64,000 nt of DNA, taken from Isoptericola halotolerans. GTDB taxonomy: Bacteria > Actinomycetota > Actinomycetes > Actinomycetales > Cellulomonadaceae. The stretch is from the NCBI RefSeq assembly GCF_013149785.1, contig NZ_JABEZU010000001.1, positions 248,001-312,000 of the forward strand, read 5' to 3'. Below are positions 50,773-59,274 of the stretch, piece after piece. The notes under the pieces are model-generated. The model ran no database searches, was not told where the DNA came from, and was given only the letters and a program-made list of their open reading frames with translations. Position numbers and translations under genes: made by a program. Within the stretch, counting starts at the first letter, position 1, and every line of letters begins with the position of its first letter.

Positions 50773-52062
50773 ATGGTGACGACAACCGGCCGGCGGACGA
50801 AGGCAACAGCAGCTCTCGCCGCGGGCGCGCTGGCGCTGACAGGCTGCGCGGGGAACAGCGACGGCGGCGATGAGGCCGACGGCGACACGACCCTCACGTT
50901 CGCGTGGTGGGGCGACGCGACCCGCGCGGACCGCTACGAGGCCGCGATCGACCTGTACGAGGAGCGGAACCCCGGGCTGACGATCCAGTCCTCCTACGCC
51001 GGGTGGGGCGACTACTGGACCGCGCGGAACACCGAGGCTGCCGGCGGCGCACTGCCGGACGTCTTCCAGATGGACGTGGCCTACCTGCGCCAGTACGGGG
51101 CCACCGGTCAGATCCAGCCGCTCGACCAGTACGTCGGCGAGCAGATCGACATCTCGTCGTTCCCCGAGTCGGTGATGCCGGGGACGAAGATCGACGACCA
51201 GGTCTACGGGATACCGACGCAGACGACGGTGCTCGCGACCTTCTTCAACACCGCGCTGATGGATCAGGTGGGCGTCGACCTGCCGTCCGGCGACCTCACC
51301 TGGGACGAGTACGACGCGCTCCTCGGCGAGATCGGTGCGGCTGACGCGGACACGGACCCGCCCGTCGACGGTTCCGTTCAGTACACGCAGATCTGGTCGG
51401 TCTTCGAGATCTGGCTCCTGCAGCAGGGCAGGTCCCTGTTCGCCGAGGACGGTGGGTTCGGCTTCACCGAGTCCGAGCTGGCCGAGTGGTGGGGCCGGGC
51501 GACGCCGCTGTTCGAGAGCGGCGGGTTCATGGATCCCGGCCGGGGCGAGCAGATCGAGAGCGACCCGCTCAGCGCGCAGTACACCGCGAGCGAGATCAGC
51601 TTCTACAACTTCCTGGTGCGGTTCACCGAGGGCACGGGCGGCGACGACTTCACCATGCTGGAGGTGCCTGCCGACGACCCCACGAGCCGTGGTGTCTACC
51701 TGAAGCCGGGACTGCAGCTGTCGATGTCGGCTCAGACCGACCACCCGGAGGTCGCGGCCGACTTCATCGACTTCCTCACCAACGATCCCGCCGTCGAGGA
51801 GATCTTCGCGATGTCCCGCGGGGTCCCGATCTCCGCGACCGCCCGCGAGGGCAACCAGCCCGAAGGGCTCGACCAGGAGATCCAGGACTACTGGGAGGCG
51901 GTCGAGGCGACGGCGATCGACGCACCGGCGCCGCCTCCCGAGGGGGCAGGGGCCGTCGAGGCCGAGTTCACCCGGATCGCGCAGGACATCGGCTTCGGTG
52001 CCCTGTCGGTCGAGGAAGGCGTCGAGCAGTTCTTCCTCGCGGGCGCGGACCTGCTCGGTTAG
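50773..52062 (+). CDS. Orphan CUT1-family sugar-binding lipoprotein
   Basis: 429 residues. A lipoprotein signal ends at ALALTGC with cysteine 25. The mature part carries LTFAWWGDATRADRYEAAID, IQSSYAGWGDYWTARNTEAA, GALPDVFQMDVAYLRQYGA and VYLKPGLQLSMSAQTDHPE, typical of bacterial extracellular solute-binding family 1. AAGGAGG lies 5 bases upstream of the ATG. Unlike the other two binding proteins it has no permease genes beside it; a strong hairpin follows and the next gene is on the other strand. Its neighbours suggest pectin-derived oligosaccharides as ligand, which is an inference. Confidence 0.87.
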   Translation: MVTTTGRRTKATAALAAGALALTGCAGNSDGGDEADGDTTLTFAWWGDATRADRYEAAIDLYEERNPGLTIQSSYAGWGDYWTARNTEAAGGALPDVFQMDVAYLRQYGATGQIQPLDQYVGEQIDISSFPESVMPGTKIDDQVYGIPTQTTVLATFFNTALMDQVGVDLPSGDLTWDEYDALLGEIGAADADTDPPVDGSVQYTQIWSVFEIWLLQQGRSLFAEDGGFGFTESELAEWWGRATPLFESGGFMDPGRGEQIESDPLSAQYTASEISFYNFLVRFTEGTGGDDFTMLEVPADDPTSRGVYLKPGLQLSMSAQTDHPEVAADFIDFLTNDPAVEEIFAMSRGVPISATAREGNQPEGLDQEIQDYWEAVEATAIDAPAPPPEGAGAVEAEFTRIAQDIGFGALSVEEGVEQFFLAGADLLG

Positions 52063-52080
52063 ACCTGCGCGAGCAGACGT

Positions 52081-52121
52081 GTGGCCGCCGGCACGGGCCC
52101 TGATCCCGCGTCGGCGGCCAC
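52081..52121. terminator. Bidirectional terminator between binding protein and regulator
   Basis: Perfect 10-bp stem GTGGCCGCCG / CGGCGGCCAC with an inner 4-bp stem CGGG/CCCG inside the loop, between two convergent genes. Confidence 0.65.
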
Positions 52122-52144
52122 CTCTCGTGTCGGGGTCGAACCAG

Positions 52145-53212
52145 TCAGTCCCTGATCGCCCCGCACGACTCGCGGACGGTGAGCCGCGGGAGCAGCTCGA
52201 CATGGCGGGGAGGTCGCCGGTCGCCCTCGTCCTCGGTGAGCCGGTCGACGACCAGCCGCAACGCTTCCCTGCCCAGCTCACGGCGGGGCGGGGTGACCGT
52301 GGTCAGGGGCACCATGGCGAGCTCGGCGTTCTCGTCGTCGTAGGCGACGACAGCGAAGTCGTCGGGCACCGTCATGCCGCGGTCGAGCGCAGCCTCCAGC
52401 AGGCGCGCGGCGTGGTCGTCGGTGTGGACGAACGCGGCGCGAGTCCCGGTGGCGAGGCACTCGTCGAGGAAGGTGTCCAGCTCGGAGCGCAGCAGCGCGG
52501 GGTCGTCGTCGCCCTTGGACAGCGAGACGTCGGGTGCCGGCGACAGGCCGAGGCGCTCGACGGCGGTCATGAACCCCTGTCGCACGTGGCGTGCGGTGGG
52601 CGTGCGGTCGTAGACGGCGGCGGCCACCTGCCGGTGTCCCAGCGCATGCAGGTGCTCGACGGCCACGACCGCGCCGTGGGCGTGGTCGGTCCGCACCAGG
52701 TCGAGCTCGCTGAGGCTGGTGGTCCCGTCGATCCGCCGTTCGACGAGCACGACCGGCACGGGGATCGACCGCAGCCAGCCGGCCAGCTCCTCGGACGTCC
52801 GCCCGCTGGTGGTCGGGGCGATGGCCAGCGCCGTGGCGCCGAGGGACAGGAGACGCTCGACCTGGGCGGCCTCGACGTCGGGCCGGTAGTGCGAGACGCC
52901 GAGCACGAGGCGCACGCGCAGCGCGGGCGCGAGGGCTTCCATGCCGCGGACGACGTCGGGGAAGTGGGCGGAGGTGCTCGGCACGACCAGACCGACGAGT
53001 GCCCGCGCGGCCTGTGGTCCCCGGGTGGCGCTGAGCGCGATCGCGCCCCCGTGGACCCGGGCCAGGCTGCCCGTGCGGTCGAGCTCGATGATGTCGCGTC
53101 GCACGGTCACCTCGGAGACCCCCAGGTGCGCCGCGGCGTCGGCCGAGCGCACGCTGCCGCGCAGCGCGACCTCCCGCAGCAGGTACTCGTGCCGTGCACG
53201 GGGCAGATGCAT
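52145..53212 (-). CDS. Hybrid regulator: DeoR-type DNA-binding domain with LacI-type sensor
   Basis: 355 residues. The N-terminal 55 residues are a DeoR-type winged helix (ARHEYLLREVALRGSVRSAD, then AAAHLGVSEVTVRRDIIELD) ending in ARVHGGA. The rest is a LacI/ribose-binding-like sensor: ALVGLVVPSTSAHFPDVVRG, VPVVLVERRIDG, LGHRQVAAAVYDR, AFVHTDDHAARLLEAALDRG, DFAVVAYDDENAELA. The usual DeoR sugar-phosphate domain is absent, so it should sense a sugar rather than a phosphorylated intermediate. It lies between the orphan binding protein and the DUF2264-dehydrogenase-lyase genes, all of which it may control. Confidence 0.85.
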   Translation of the reverse strand: MHLPRARHEYLLREVALRGSVRSADAAAHLGVSEVTVRRDIIELDRTGSLARVHGGAIALSATRGPQAARALVGLVVPSTSAHFPDVVRGMEALAPALRVRLVLGVSHYRPDVEAAQVERLLSLGATALAIAPTTSGRTSEELAGWLRSIPVPVVLVERRIDGTTSLSELDLVRTDHAHGAVVAVEHLHALGHRQVAAAVYDRTPTARHVRQGFMTAVERLGLSPAPDVSLSKGDDDPALLRSELDTFLDECLATGTRAAFVHTDDHAARLLEAALDRGMTVPDDFAVVAYDDENAELAMVPLTTVTPPRRELGREALRLVVDRLTEDEGDRRPPRHVELLPRLTVRESCGAIRD

Positions 53213-53243
53213 CGGATCACACTAACGCCGACGGGTCACGTGC

Positions 53244-53260
53244 TGATCGAAAATGTCCGA
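53244..53260. promoter_or_regulatory. Candidate operator of the DeoR-LacI hybrid regulator
   Basis: TGATCGAAAATGTCCGA lies in the 88-bp divergent region between the regulator and the DUF2264 gene. An inverted, related sequence is found upstream of the lyase gene at 56375-56389. The AT-rich centre is unusual for this genome. Confidence 0.45.
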
Positions 53261-53300
53261 GCGGGCGTCACCGGACCGACCTGCGACGCAGGATCGCGAG

Positions 53301-55346
53301 GTGACGGATACGACGACGACTGGGCTCCCTGCGGCGCTGGGCCCGACCCGGCGGTGGACCCGGGAGCACTGGGTGGCGACGGCCGACGGCCTGCTCACCG
53401 CCACCGAGCCGTACGTCTCACCCGGCCGTTCCCTGGTCCGGCTGCCCGGACCGACCAGTGCCTCAGGGGCCTGGAGCGACGGCCTCGAGGGGTTCGCGCG
53501 CACGTTCCTGCTCGCTGCGTTCCGGGTTCGCGGTGAGCGTGGCGCCGACCCGGCCGGGCTGCTGGGACGCTACGCCGAGGGTCTGCGGCACGGCACCGAT
53601 CCCGCAGGAGCCGAGAGATGGCCCCGGATCGACGAGAGGCGGCAGGCCGTCGTCGAGGCGGCCTCCGTGGCGATCGGACTGTCCGAGACCCGGCCGTGGC
53701 TGTGGGACCGTCTCGACGACGCCGTCCGTGGTCGCGTCGTCGACTGGTTGGCGGGCATCGTGGGCACGAGCGGCTATCGCAACAACTGGGTCTGGTTCCA
53801 GAACGTGGTCGAGGCGTTCCTCGCCTCGGTCGGGGGGCCGTGGGACCAGGCCGACCTCGACCGCAACGAGGAGATCGCCGAGTCCCTCTACGTGGGGGAC
53901 GGGTGGTACTCCGACGGCCGGGGTCGCGACGGGCGCCGGCAGTCGTTCGACTACTACGCCGGTTGGGCCTGGCACCTGTACCCGCTGCTGCACGCCCGGA
54001 TCGGCGGGCACACCCTGGGCCAGCGGCACTCCGAGCGCCTGTCGGCCTACCTGGAGCAGGCGCAGCACCTCGTCGGCCCGACCGGCGCGCCCGTGCTGCA
54101 CGGCCGGTCGGTCACGTACCGGTTCGCGATGCTGGCTCCCTTCTGGGCAGGGGCGCTCGCGGGCGCCACCCCGCTGACGCCCGGGGCGACGCGGGCGATC
54201 ACCTCGGCGGTCGCCGAGCACTTCGTCGCGGCGGGGTCGATCGACGAGCGCGGCCTCCTGCCGACGGGCTGGCACCACCGGTACGACGGCGTCCGTCAGC
54301 TGTACAGCGGCGGCTCGTCGCCGTACTGGGCGGCCAAGGGATTCCTCGGTCTGCTCCTCGACCCGACCGACCCGGTGTGGGCGGCGGAACCGGAGGTGCC
54401 GCCGTCGTGGCTCGAGGACCGGGTGACCTCGCTGGCGGTGCCGGGCTGGCTGGTCTCGGCCACCCCGGGCGACGGCATCGTCCGGGTCCTCAACCACGGG
54501 GCGGACCGGTCGGTCGAGCCCGCCGTGCAGCAACGTGCCGACGACCCGTTCTACCGTCGCCTCGGCTATTCGAACGTCACGTCGCCGCAGCTGACGGCCG
54601 ACTCCGTCGCGGCCCCGGTCGAGTCGCACGCCGCGCTGCTGGACGCCTCCGGGGCGCCGTCGCACCGCGACGGGATCGACCGGGTGCGCCTGGAGTGCGG
54701 CACGGCGGTGTCCCGGTCACGCGTCCACTGGCTCGACCTGCCGGGCAGCGGGGCACCGGGCGACGCCGCGGTGTGGTCGTCGCTGCGGCGCGGACCGGTC
54801 CTGACGACGGCGACCGTCGTGCGCGGACGCTTCGAGGTGCGCCTCGCGTGGTGGGTCCCGGCCCCGGAAGTCGACGGCGGCCCGCCGCCCGCGTCGCCCG
54901 TCTCGGCGGCCGCCCTGGACGCGGACGCGGCATGGCCGGCCGACCCCGGGCCCTGGCGCCTGCACCTCGGCGGCTGGCCCCTCGCGGCGGGGCGCGAACG
55001 CGAGCTCCACGTCGAGACCGACCCGGACTGGGTGCGCATCGTCCGCCGGGACGGCACCTCCTCGATGGTGCGCGGGCTTCTGGGCCTCGATCTGCCCGGG
55101 ACGACGCGTCGTACCGGGGCTGACCCCTTCGGCGAGCTCTCTGCGACGCCCTGGGTGCGCGGCCGGGACGCCGCAGCGTCTGGCGAGGTCGCGGCGGCTC
55201 TCGTGGTGCTCAGCGGTCGTGGCGTCGCCTGGGTGCGCGACGTGGAGGCGGTGACCGAGGTCCGCCAGGACCAGGGCGAGGTCCACGTGGTCTGGCGTGA
55301 CGGCCGGGTCGACTCCCTGCCCGTGACCGAGGGGGTGGACGGATGA
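53301..55346 (+). CDS. DUF2264 protein (unsaturated-glycoside/alpha-toroid-like)
   Basis: 681-residue protein. The first 400 residues are tryptophan-rich helical repeats of the DUF2264 type: WSDGLEGFARTFLLAAFRVR, SGYRNNWVWFQNVVEAFLAS, YVGDGWYSDGRGRDGRRQSF and YYAGWAWHLYPLLHARIGG. The remaining part is beta-rich. The (alpha/alpha) toroid and conserved Y-x-x-W/N-N-W motifs resemble lyase and unsaturated glucuronyl hydrolase folds, but no enzyme activity has been assigned with certainty. The GTG at 53301 is preferred; an ATG at 53253 would place the start inside the candidate operator. It lacks a signal peptide, so it is probably cytoplasmic. Its stop overlaps the next start by 4 bases. Confidence 0.8.
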   Translation: MTDTTTTGLPAALGPTRRWTREHWVATADGLLTATEPYVSPGRSLVRLPGPTSASGAWSDGLEGFARTFLLAAFRVRGERGADPAGLLGRYAEGLRHGTDPAGAERWPRIDERRQAVVEAASVAIGLSETRPWLWDRLDDAVRGRVVDWLAGIVGTSGYRNNWVWFQNVVEAFLASVGGPWDQADLDRNEEIAESLYVGDGWYSDGRGRDGRRQSFDYYAGWAWHLYPLLHARIGGHTLGQRHSERLSAYLEQAQHLVGPTGAPVLHGRSVTYRFAMLAPFWAGALAGATPLTPGATRAITSAVAEHFVAAGSIDERGLLPTGWHHRYDGVRQLYSGGSSPYWAAKGFLGLLLDPTDPVWAAEPEVPPSWLEDRVTSLAVPGWLVSATPGDGIVRVLNHGADRSVEPAVQQRADDPFYRRLGYSNVTSPQLTADSVAAPVESHAALLDASGAPSHRDGIDRVRLECGTAVSRSRVHWLDLPGSGAPGDAAVWSSLRRGPVLTTATVVRGRFEVRLAWWVPAPEVDGGPPPASPVSAAALDADAAWPADPGPWRLHLGGWPLAAGRERELHVETDPDWVRIVRRDGTSSMVRGLLGLDLPGTTRRTGADPFGELSATPWVRGRDAAASGEVAAALVVLSGRGVAWVRDVEAVTEVRQDQGEVHVVWRDGRVDSLPVTEGVDG

Positions 55347-56344
55347 GGCGCCTGCACGCGGCCTTCGCCCTGCGCGACCAGCAGCTCCTGTCCGAGCTCT
55401 TCGACAACGGCGCTCGCGCTCGCCTCTCCGCCGTCGCGGACGTCGCCGGTGACGTGGTGACCACTGCGGACGGTCGGGGCGCCGATCACGTGCTGCGCGA
55501 CGTCGAGGTGCTCGTGACCGGCTGGGGGCCGCCACGGCTCGACGACGCCTTCCTCGCCCGGACGCCGCGGCTCCGAGCCGTGGTGCACACCGCCGGCACG
55601 GTCAAGTCGTTCGTCACCGACGCGATCTGGGAGCGCGGGATCGAGGTCTCCAGCGCCGCGTGGGCGAACGCCAGACCCGTCGCGGAGTACACGCTCGCGA
55701 TGATCCTGCTGGCGGGCAAGCGGGTGCTGGAGTCGGCCGCGGACTACGGCAGGACCCGTTCGCTCACCGGCCGGCACCTGCCGCCGCACGGGAACCACGG
55801 CCTCGTCGTCGGCATAGTCGGCGCCTCACGGACCGGGCGCCAGGTCATGGAGCTGCTCGCGCCCTTCGACATCGACGTCCTGCTCCACGACCCGTTCGTG
55901 GACGCGGCCGGGGCGCAGGGGCTCGGCGCCACGGCCGTCGGGCTCGACGAGCTCCTGCGCCGATCGGAGGTCGTCTCGCTGCACGCGCCGTCCCTGTCCG
56001 AGACCTACCGCATGGTGGGGGCGCGCGAGCTGGCGCTCATGCGGGATCACAGCACGCTGCTCAACACCGCGCGAGGGCAGCTCGTCGACACGGAGGCCCT
56101 CACCACAGAGGTGCTCGCCGGCAGGCTGCGCGCGATCCTCGACGTCACCGACCCCGAACCCCTGCCCGCGGACCATCCGTTGCACGGCGCCCCGGGGGTG
56201 CTGCTGACGCCGCACGTCGCCGGGTCCTCGGGCAACGAGCTGCGCCGGCTGGGGGCCAGCGCCGTGGCGGAGATCGAGCGGCTCGCCGCGGGGCTGGAGC
56301 TCGCCCATCCCGTCCGGCGCGAGCACCTCGCCCGGACGGCCTGA
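55343..56344 (+). CDS. D-2-hydroxyacid dehydrogenase family protein
   Basis: 333 residues. The NAD-binding domain has VVGIVGASRTGRQVMELLAP, a G-x-S/A-R-x-G form of the Rossmann glycine motif, with the acceptor aspartate in LLHDPFVD. Catalytic residues are the arginine in LLNTARGQLVDTEAL, the glutamate in DVTDPEPLPADHPL and the histidine in LTPHVAGSSGNELRRLG. These define the 2-hydroxyacid dehydrogenase fold. The substrate is not evident; in this setting it may act on a sugar-acid derivative. ATG overlaps the DUF2264 stop. Confidence 0.87.
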   Translation: MRRLHAAFALRDQQLLSELFDNGARARLSAVADVAGDVVTTADGRGADHVLRDVEVLVTGWGPPRLDDAFLARTPRLRAVVHTAGTVKSFVTDAIWERGIEVSSAAWANARPVAEYTLAMILLAGKRVLESAADYGRTRSLTGRHLPPHGNHGLVVGIVGASRTGRQVMELLAPFDIDVLLHDPFVDAAGAQGLGATAVGLDELLRRSEVVSLHAPSLSETYRMVGARELALMRDHSTLLNTARGQLVDTEALTTEVLAGRLRAILDVTDPEPLPADHPLHGAPGVLLTPHVAGSSGNELRRLGASAVAEIERLAAGLELAHPVRREHLARTA

Positions 56345-56374
56345 GCCGGCCCGGACCGCGGGCGCCCGGCGAGC

Positions 56375-56389
56375 GTCCGATTTTGATCG
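56375..56389. promoter_or_regulatory. Candidate operator upstream of the Tat-exported lyase gene
   Basis: GTCCGATTTTGATCG is related, in inverse orientation, to the site at 53244-53260. It lies 31 bases after the dehydrogenase stop and about 85 bases before the lyase start, so this gene may have its own regulated promoter. Confidence 0.42.
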
Positions 56390-56473
56390 TTTGCCCCGCG
56401 CGCGGAGCCGGTCGACCCACGATGAGGGCGTCCAACGCCGGACAGACGTCCCCGTCACGAAGGAGTGACCACC

Positions 56474-59200
56474 GTGGTCAATGTCAGTCGTCGTACCGTC
56501 CTCACGTCGGCCCTGGCGGCCGGCGCGGGAGCGGTCCTCGCACCTCACGTGGCATCCGCGGCGCCCGCCGCCGCTGCCACCGCGCTCACCCTGACCGGGC
56601 ACGACCCGGTCGACCTGCGCTGGCTCGAGGGCGGGACGCCCGGAGCGCTCGCCGCGGGCGCCACGTGGGGCGTGCCGTGGGCACGCGGTGCCCTCGCCCC
56701 CGACCAGTCGTTCGCGCTCACCACCGCCTCCGGCGAGCCCGCCCCCGTGCAGTCCTGGCCCACGGGCTGGTGGCCGGACGGCTCGGTGAAGTGGACGGCC
56801 CACGCCGTCAGCGAGGCAGCCCCGCGCGCGGAGACCTACCGGTTGGCGCCGGGCCGCCCGGCGTCCCCCGCGACCGCCGTCACGGTGCGGGAGCGCGGCA
56901 ACCAGGTGGTGGTGGACACCGGCGCGATCCAGGTCACGTTCGCGCGCAACGGCAAGAAGATCGTCAAGTCCATCCGTCGCGGGGACGACGTCGTGGCCGC
57001 GGCCGGCCGGCTCGTCGTGTCCCGGCAGGACAAGGCCGACACCGACGACCCGCAGAACCTGCGGTACGAGTCGTTCGACGGCACGGTCGAGGACGTCACC
57101 GTGGAGCAGTCCGGGCCCGTGCGGGCCGTGATCAAGGTCGAGGGCAAGCACGCCAAGGGCGCCCGCGAGTGGCTGCCGTTCGTGCTGCGCTTCTCCCTGT
57201 ACGCCGGGTCGGACGGCGTCCGGCTCGTGCACACGTTCATGTTCGACGGCGACGAGGACAAGGACTTCATCCGGGCCATCGGCGTGAAGTTCTCCGTGCC
57301 GATGCGGGGCGAGCTCTACGACCGCCACGTGCGTCTCGCCGGCGCGGACGGCGGGGTGCTCGCCGAAGCCGTCAAGGGCATCACCGGTCTGCGCAGGGAC
57401 CCGGGCCAGGCCGTCCGCACCGCCCAGGTCGAGGGTCGGGCGCTGCCGGACCCGGCCACCTGGGACACCCGGGTGACGGACCGGCTGCACTGGATCCCCG
57501 ACTGGGGCGACTACAGCCTGAGCCAGCTCACGGCGCACGGGTTCGAGATCCGCAAGCGCACCGGCACGGGGCACTCGTGGATCCGTGTCGACGCCGGGGA
57601 GCGGGCGGCCGGCCTGGCCTACGTCGGCACGCCGTCCGGCGGGCTCGCCTTCGGCATGCGCAACTTCTGGCAGCTGCACCCCACCGAGCTCGAGATCTCC
57701 GGTGCGGCGGGCGACGAGGCGGAGGCGACCGTGTGGATGTGGTCGCCGCGTGCCGAGGCCATGGACGTGCGGTTCTACCACGACGGCATGGGGCAGGACA
57801 CGTATGCCGAACAGCTCGACGCGCTCGAGGTCACCTACGAGGACTACGAGCCCGGGTTCGGCACCCCGTACGGCGTGGCCCGGACCACCGAGCTCATGTT
57901 CTGGGCGCTCGACGCGACACCCACCGCGCAGCGCTTCGCCGAGCTGGCCGAGGCCAACAGCGCCCCGCCGCTGCTGATGTCCGGCCCGGAGCACATGAGC
58001 TCCGCCGGAGTCTTCGGCTCCTGGTCCCCGGTCGACAGGTCGACGCCGGCGAAGGCGCAGCTCGAGGACAGGCTGGACGCGATCCACGGATACCACGTGG
58101 CGCAGCAGGAGCAGCGGTCCTGGTACGGCTTCTGGGACTACGGCGACGTCATGCACTCCTACGACGGTGACCGGCACCAGTGGCGGTACGACGTCGGCGG
58201 GTACGCGTGGGACAACTCCGAGCTGTCCACGGACATGTGGCTCTGGTACCACTTCTTGCGCACGGGCGACGCGACGGCCTTCCGGTTCGCCGAGGCGATG
58301 ACCCGGCACACCGGGGAGGTGGACGTGTACCACCTCGGACGCTGGAAGGGGCTGGGGACGCGGCACAACGTCCTGCACTGGGGCGACAGCGCCAAGCAGG
58401 TGCGCATCAGCAACGCGAACTACCGCCGGTTCTACTACTTCCTCACCGCCGACGAGCGGGTGGGCGACCTGCTGCACGAGCTCGTCGACTCCGACCGCAC
58501 CTACCTGGTGCTCAACGCCACCCGGAAGATCGACGGCTCGACGGGCGAGTACGACCCGGACCCGTCAGCGCTGCCGTTCGGCAAGACGACGGACTGGGGT
58601 GCGGTCGCCGGTGCCTGGCTCACCGAGTGGGAACGGGGCGGCGACCCGAAGGCACGGGAGCGGCTGCTCGCCTCCGCGCGATCGATCGCCGCGCTGCCCA
58701 ACGGCTGGGCGCAGGGCGAGACCACCTACGACCTCGAGACGGCGGAGTTCAGCTCGGGGGCAGAACCGTCGGTCTCCGTCGGGTCCCTCGGTGGTGTCTT
58801 CGGACTCATCGAGGTCATGACCGAGCTCCTCGACCTGGTCGAGGAGCCCGAGGTCGAGGCCAGGTGGGTGGAGTTCTGCCGTCTCTACAACGCCACCCGG
58901 GACGAGCAGGCCGAGGTCACGGGTGAGCACTGGGGCAACCTGAACCTCCGGCAGTCGTACTCCCGCGCCACCGCGTACGCCGCGGTCCGGCTCGAGGACC
59001 ACGCGCTGGCAGCGCGGGCGTGGCAGGAGCTGCGCACCGGACACGCGGGCTACCCGGACGACCACGACTGGGGCACCCGACGTATCGAGCCGCCCGCTGT
59101 GCTGCGCCCGGTGGACGAGGCGAGCTTCTCGACCAACGCCAGCGCGATGTACGGCCTGGCCACGATCCAGTGCCTGGCGCTCGTGGGTGACCGGCTCTGA
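56474..59200 (+). CDS. Tat-exported exo-rhamnogalacturonan lyase-like protein
   Basis: 908-residue protein. The N-terminus has a twin-arginine signal (SRRTVLTSALAAGAGAVLAP ending in VASAAP), so it should be exported folded. The body starts with a beta-rich region (VRERGNQVVVDTGAIQVTFA, then FARNGKKIVKSIRRGDDVV) followed by a long (alpha/alpha)-like part with WYGFWDYGDVMHSYDGDRHQ, YDVGGYAWDNSELSTDMWLW and HYxxR-type segments, which match the exo-rhamnogalacturonan lyase/YetA-like family. The GTG at 56474 has AAGGAG 8 bases upstream; a GTG three codons earlier is possible. Likely role: removal of unsaturated galacturonosyl-rhamnose units at the cell surface; catalytic residues cannot be named from sequence alone. 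Confidence 0.83.
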   Translation: MVNVSRRTVLTSALAAGAGAVLAPHVASAAPAAAATALTLTGHDPVDLRWLEGGTPGALAAGATWGVPWARGALAPDQSFALTTASGEPAPVQSWPTGWWPDGSVKWTAHAVSEAAPRAETYRLAPGRPASPATAVTVRERGNQVVVDTGAIQVTFARNGKKIVKSIRRGDDVVAAAGRLVVSRQDKADTDDPQNLRYESFDGTVEDVTVEQSGPVRAVIKVEGKHAKGAREWLPFVLRFSLYAGSDGVRLVHTFMFDGDEDKDFIRAIGVKFSVPMRGELYDRHVRLAGADGGVLAEAVKGITGLRRDPGQAVRTAQVEGRALPDPATWDTRVTDRLHWIPDWGDYSLSQLTAHGFEIRKRTGTGHSWIRVDAGERAAGLAYVGTPSGGLAFGMRNFWQLHPTELEISGAAGDEAEATVWMWSPRAEAMDVRFYHDGMGQDTYAEQLDALEVTYEDYEPGFGTPYGVARTTELMFWALDATPTAQRFAELAEANSAPPLLMSGPEHMSSAGVFGSWSPVDRSTPAKAQLEDRLDAIHGYHVAQQEQRSWYGFWDYGDVMHSYDGDRHQWRYDVGGYAWDNSELSTDMWLWYHFLRTGDATAFRFAEAMTRHTGEVDVYHLGRWKGLGTRHNVLHWGDSAKQVRISNANYRRFYYFLTADERVGDLLHELVDSDRTYLVLNATRKIDGSTGEYDPDPSALPFGKTTDWGAVAGAWLTEWERGGDPKARERLLASARSIAALPNGWAQGETTYDLETAEFSSGAEPSVSVGSLGGVFGLIEVMTELLDLVEEPEVEARWVEFCRLYNATRDEQAEVTGEHWGNLNLRQSYSRATAYAAVRLEDHALAARAWQELRTGHAGYPDDHDWGTRRIEPPAVLRPVDEASFSTNASAMYGLATIQCLALVGDRL

Positions 59201-59274
59201 GCCGCACGGCCGGGGCGGACGACGTCACACCGGCGGCGTTCGGTCCGGCGGGTGCCCGCCTCTAGGCTGGAGCG

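Noticed and set aside
59190-59202. CGGCTC-T-GAGCCG at the end of the lyase gene as terminator
   Set aside because: The arms are perfect, but a one-base loop is sterically impossible; after opening, only four pairs remain.
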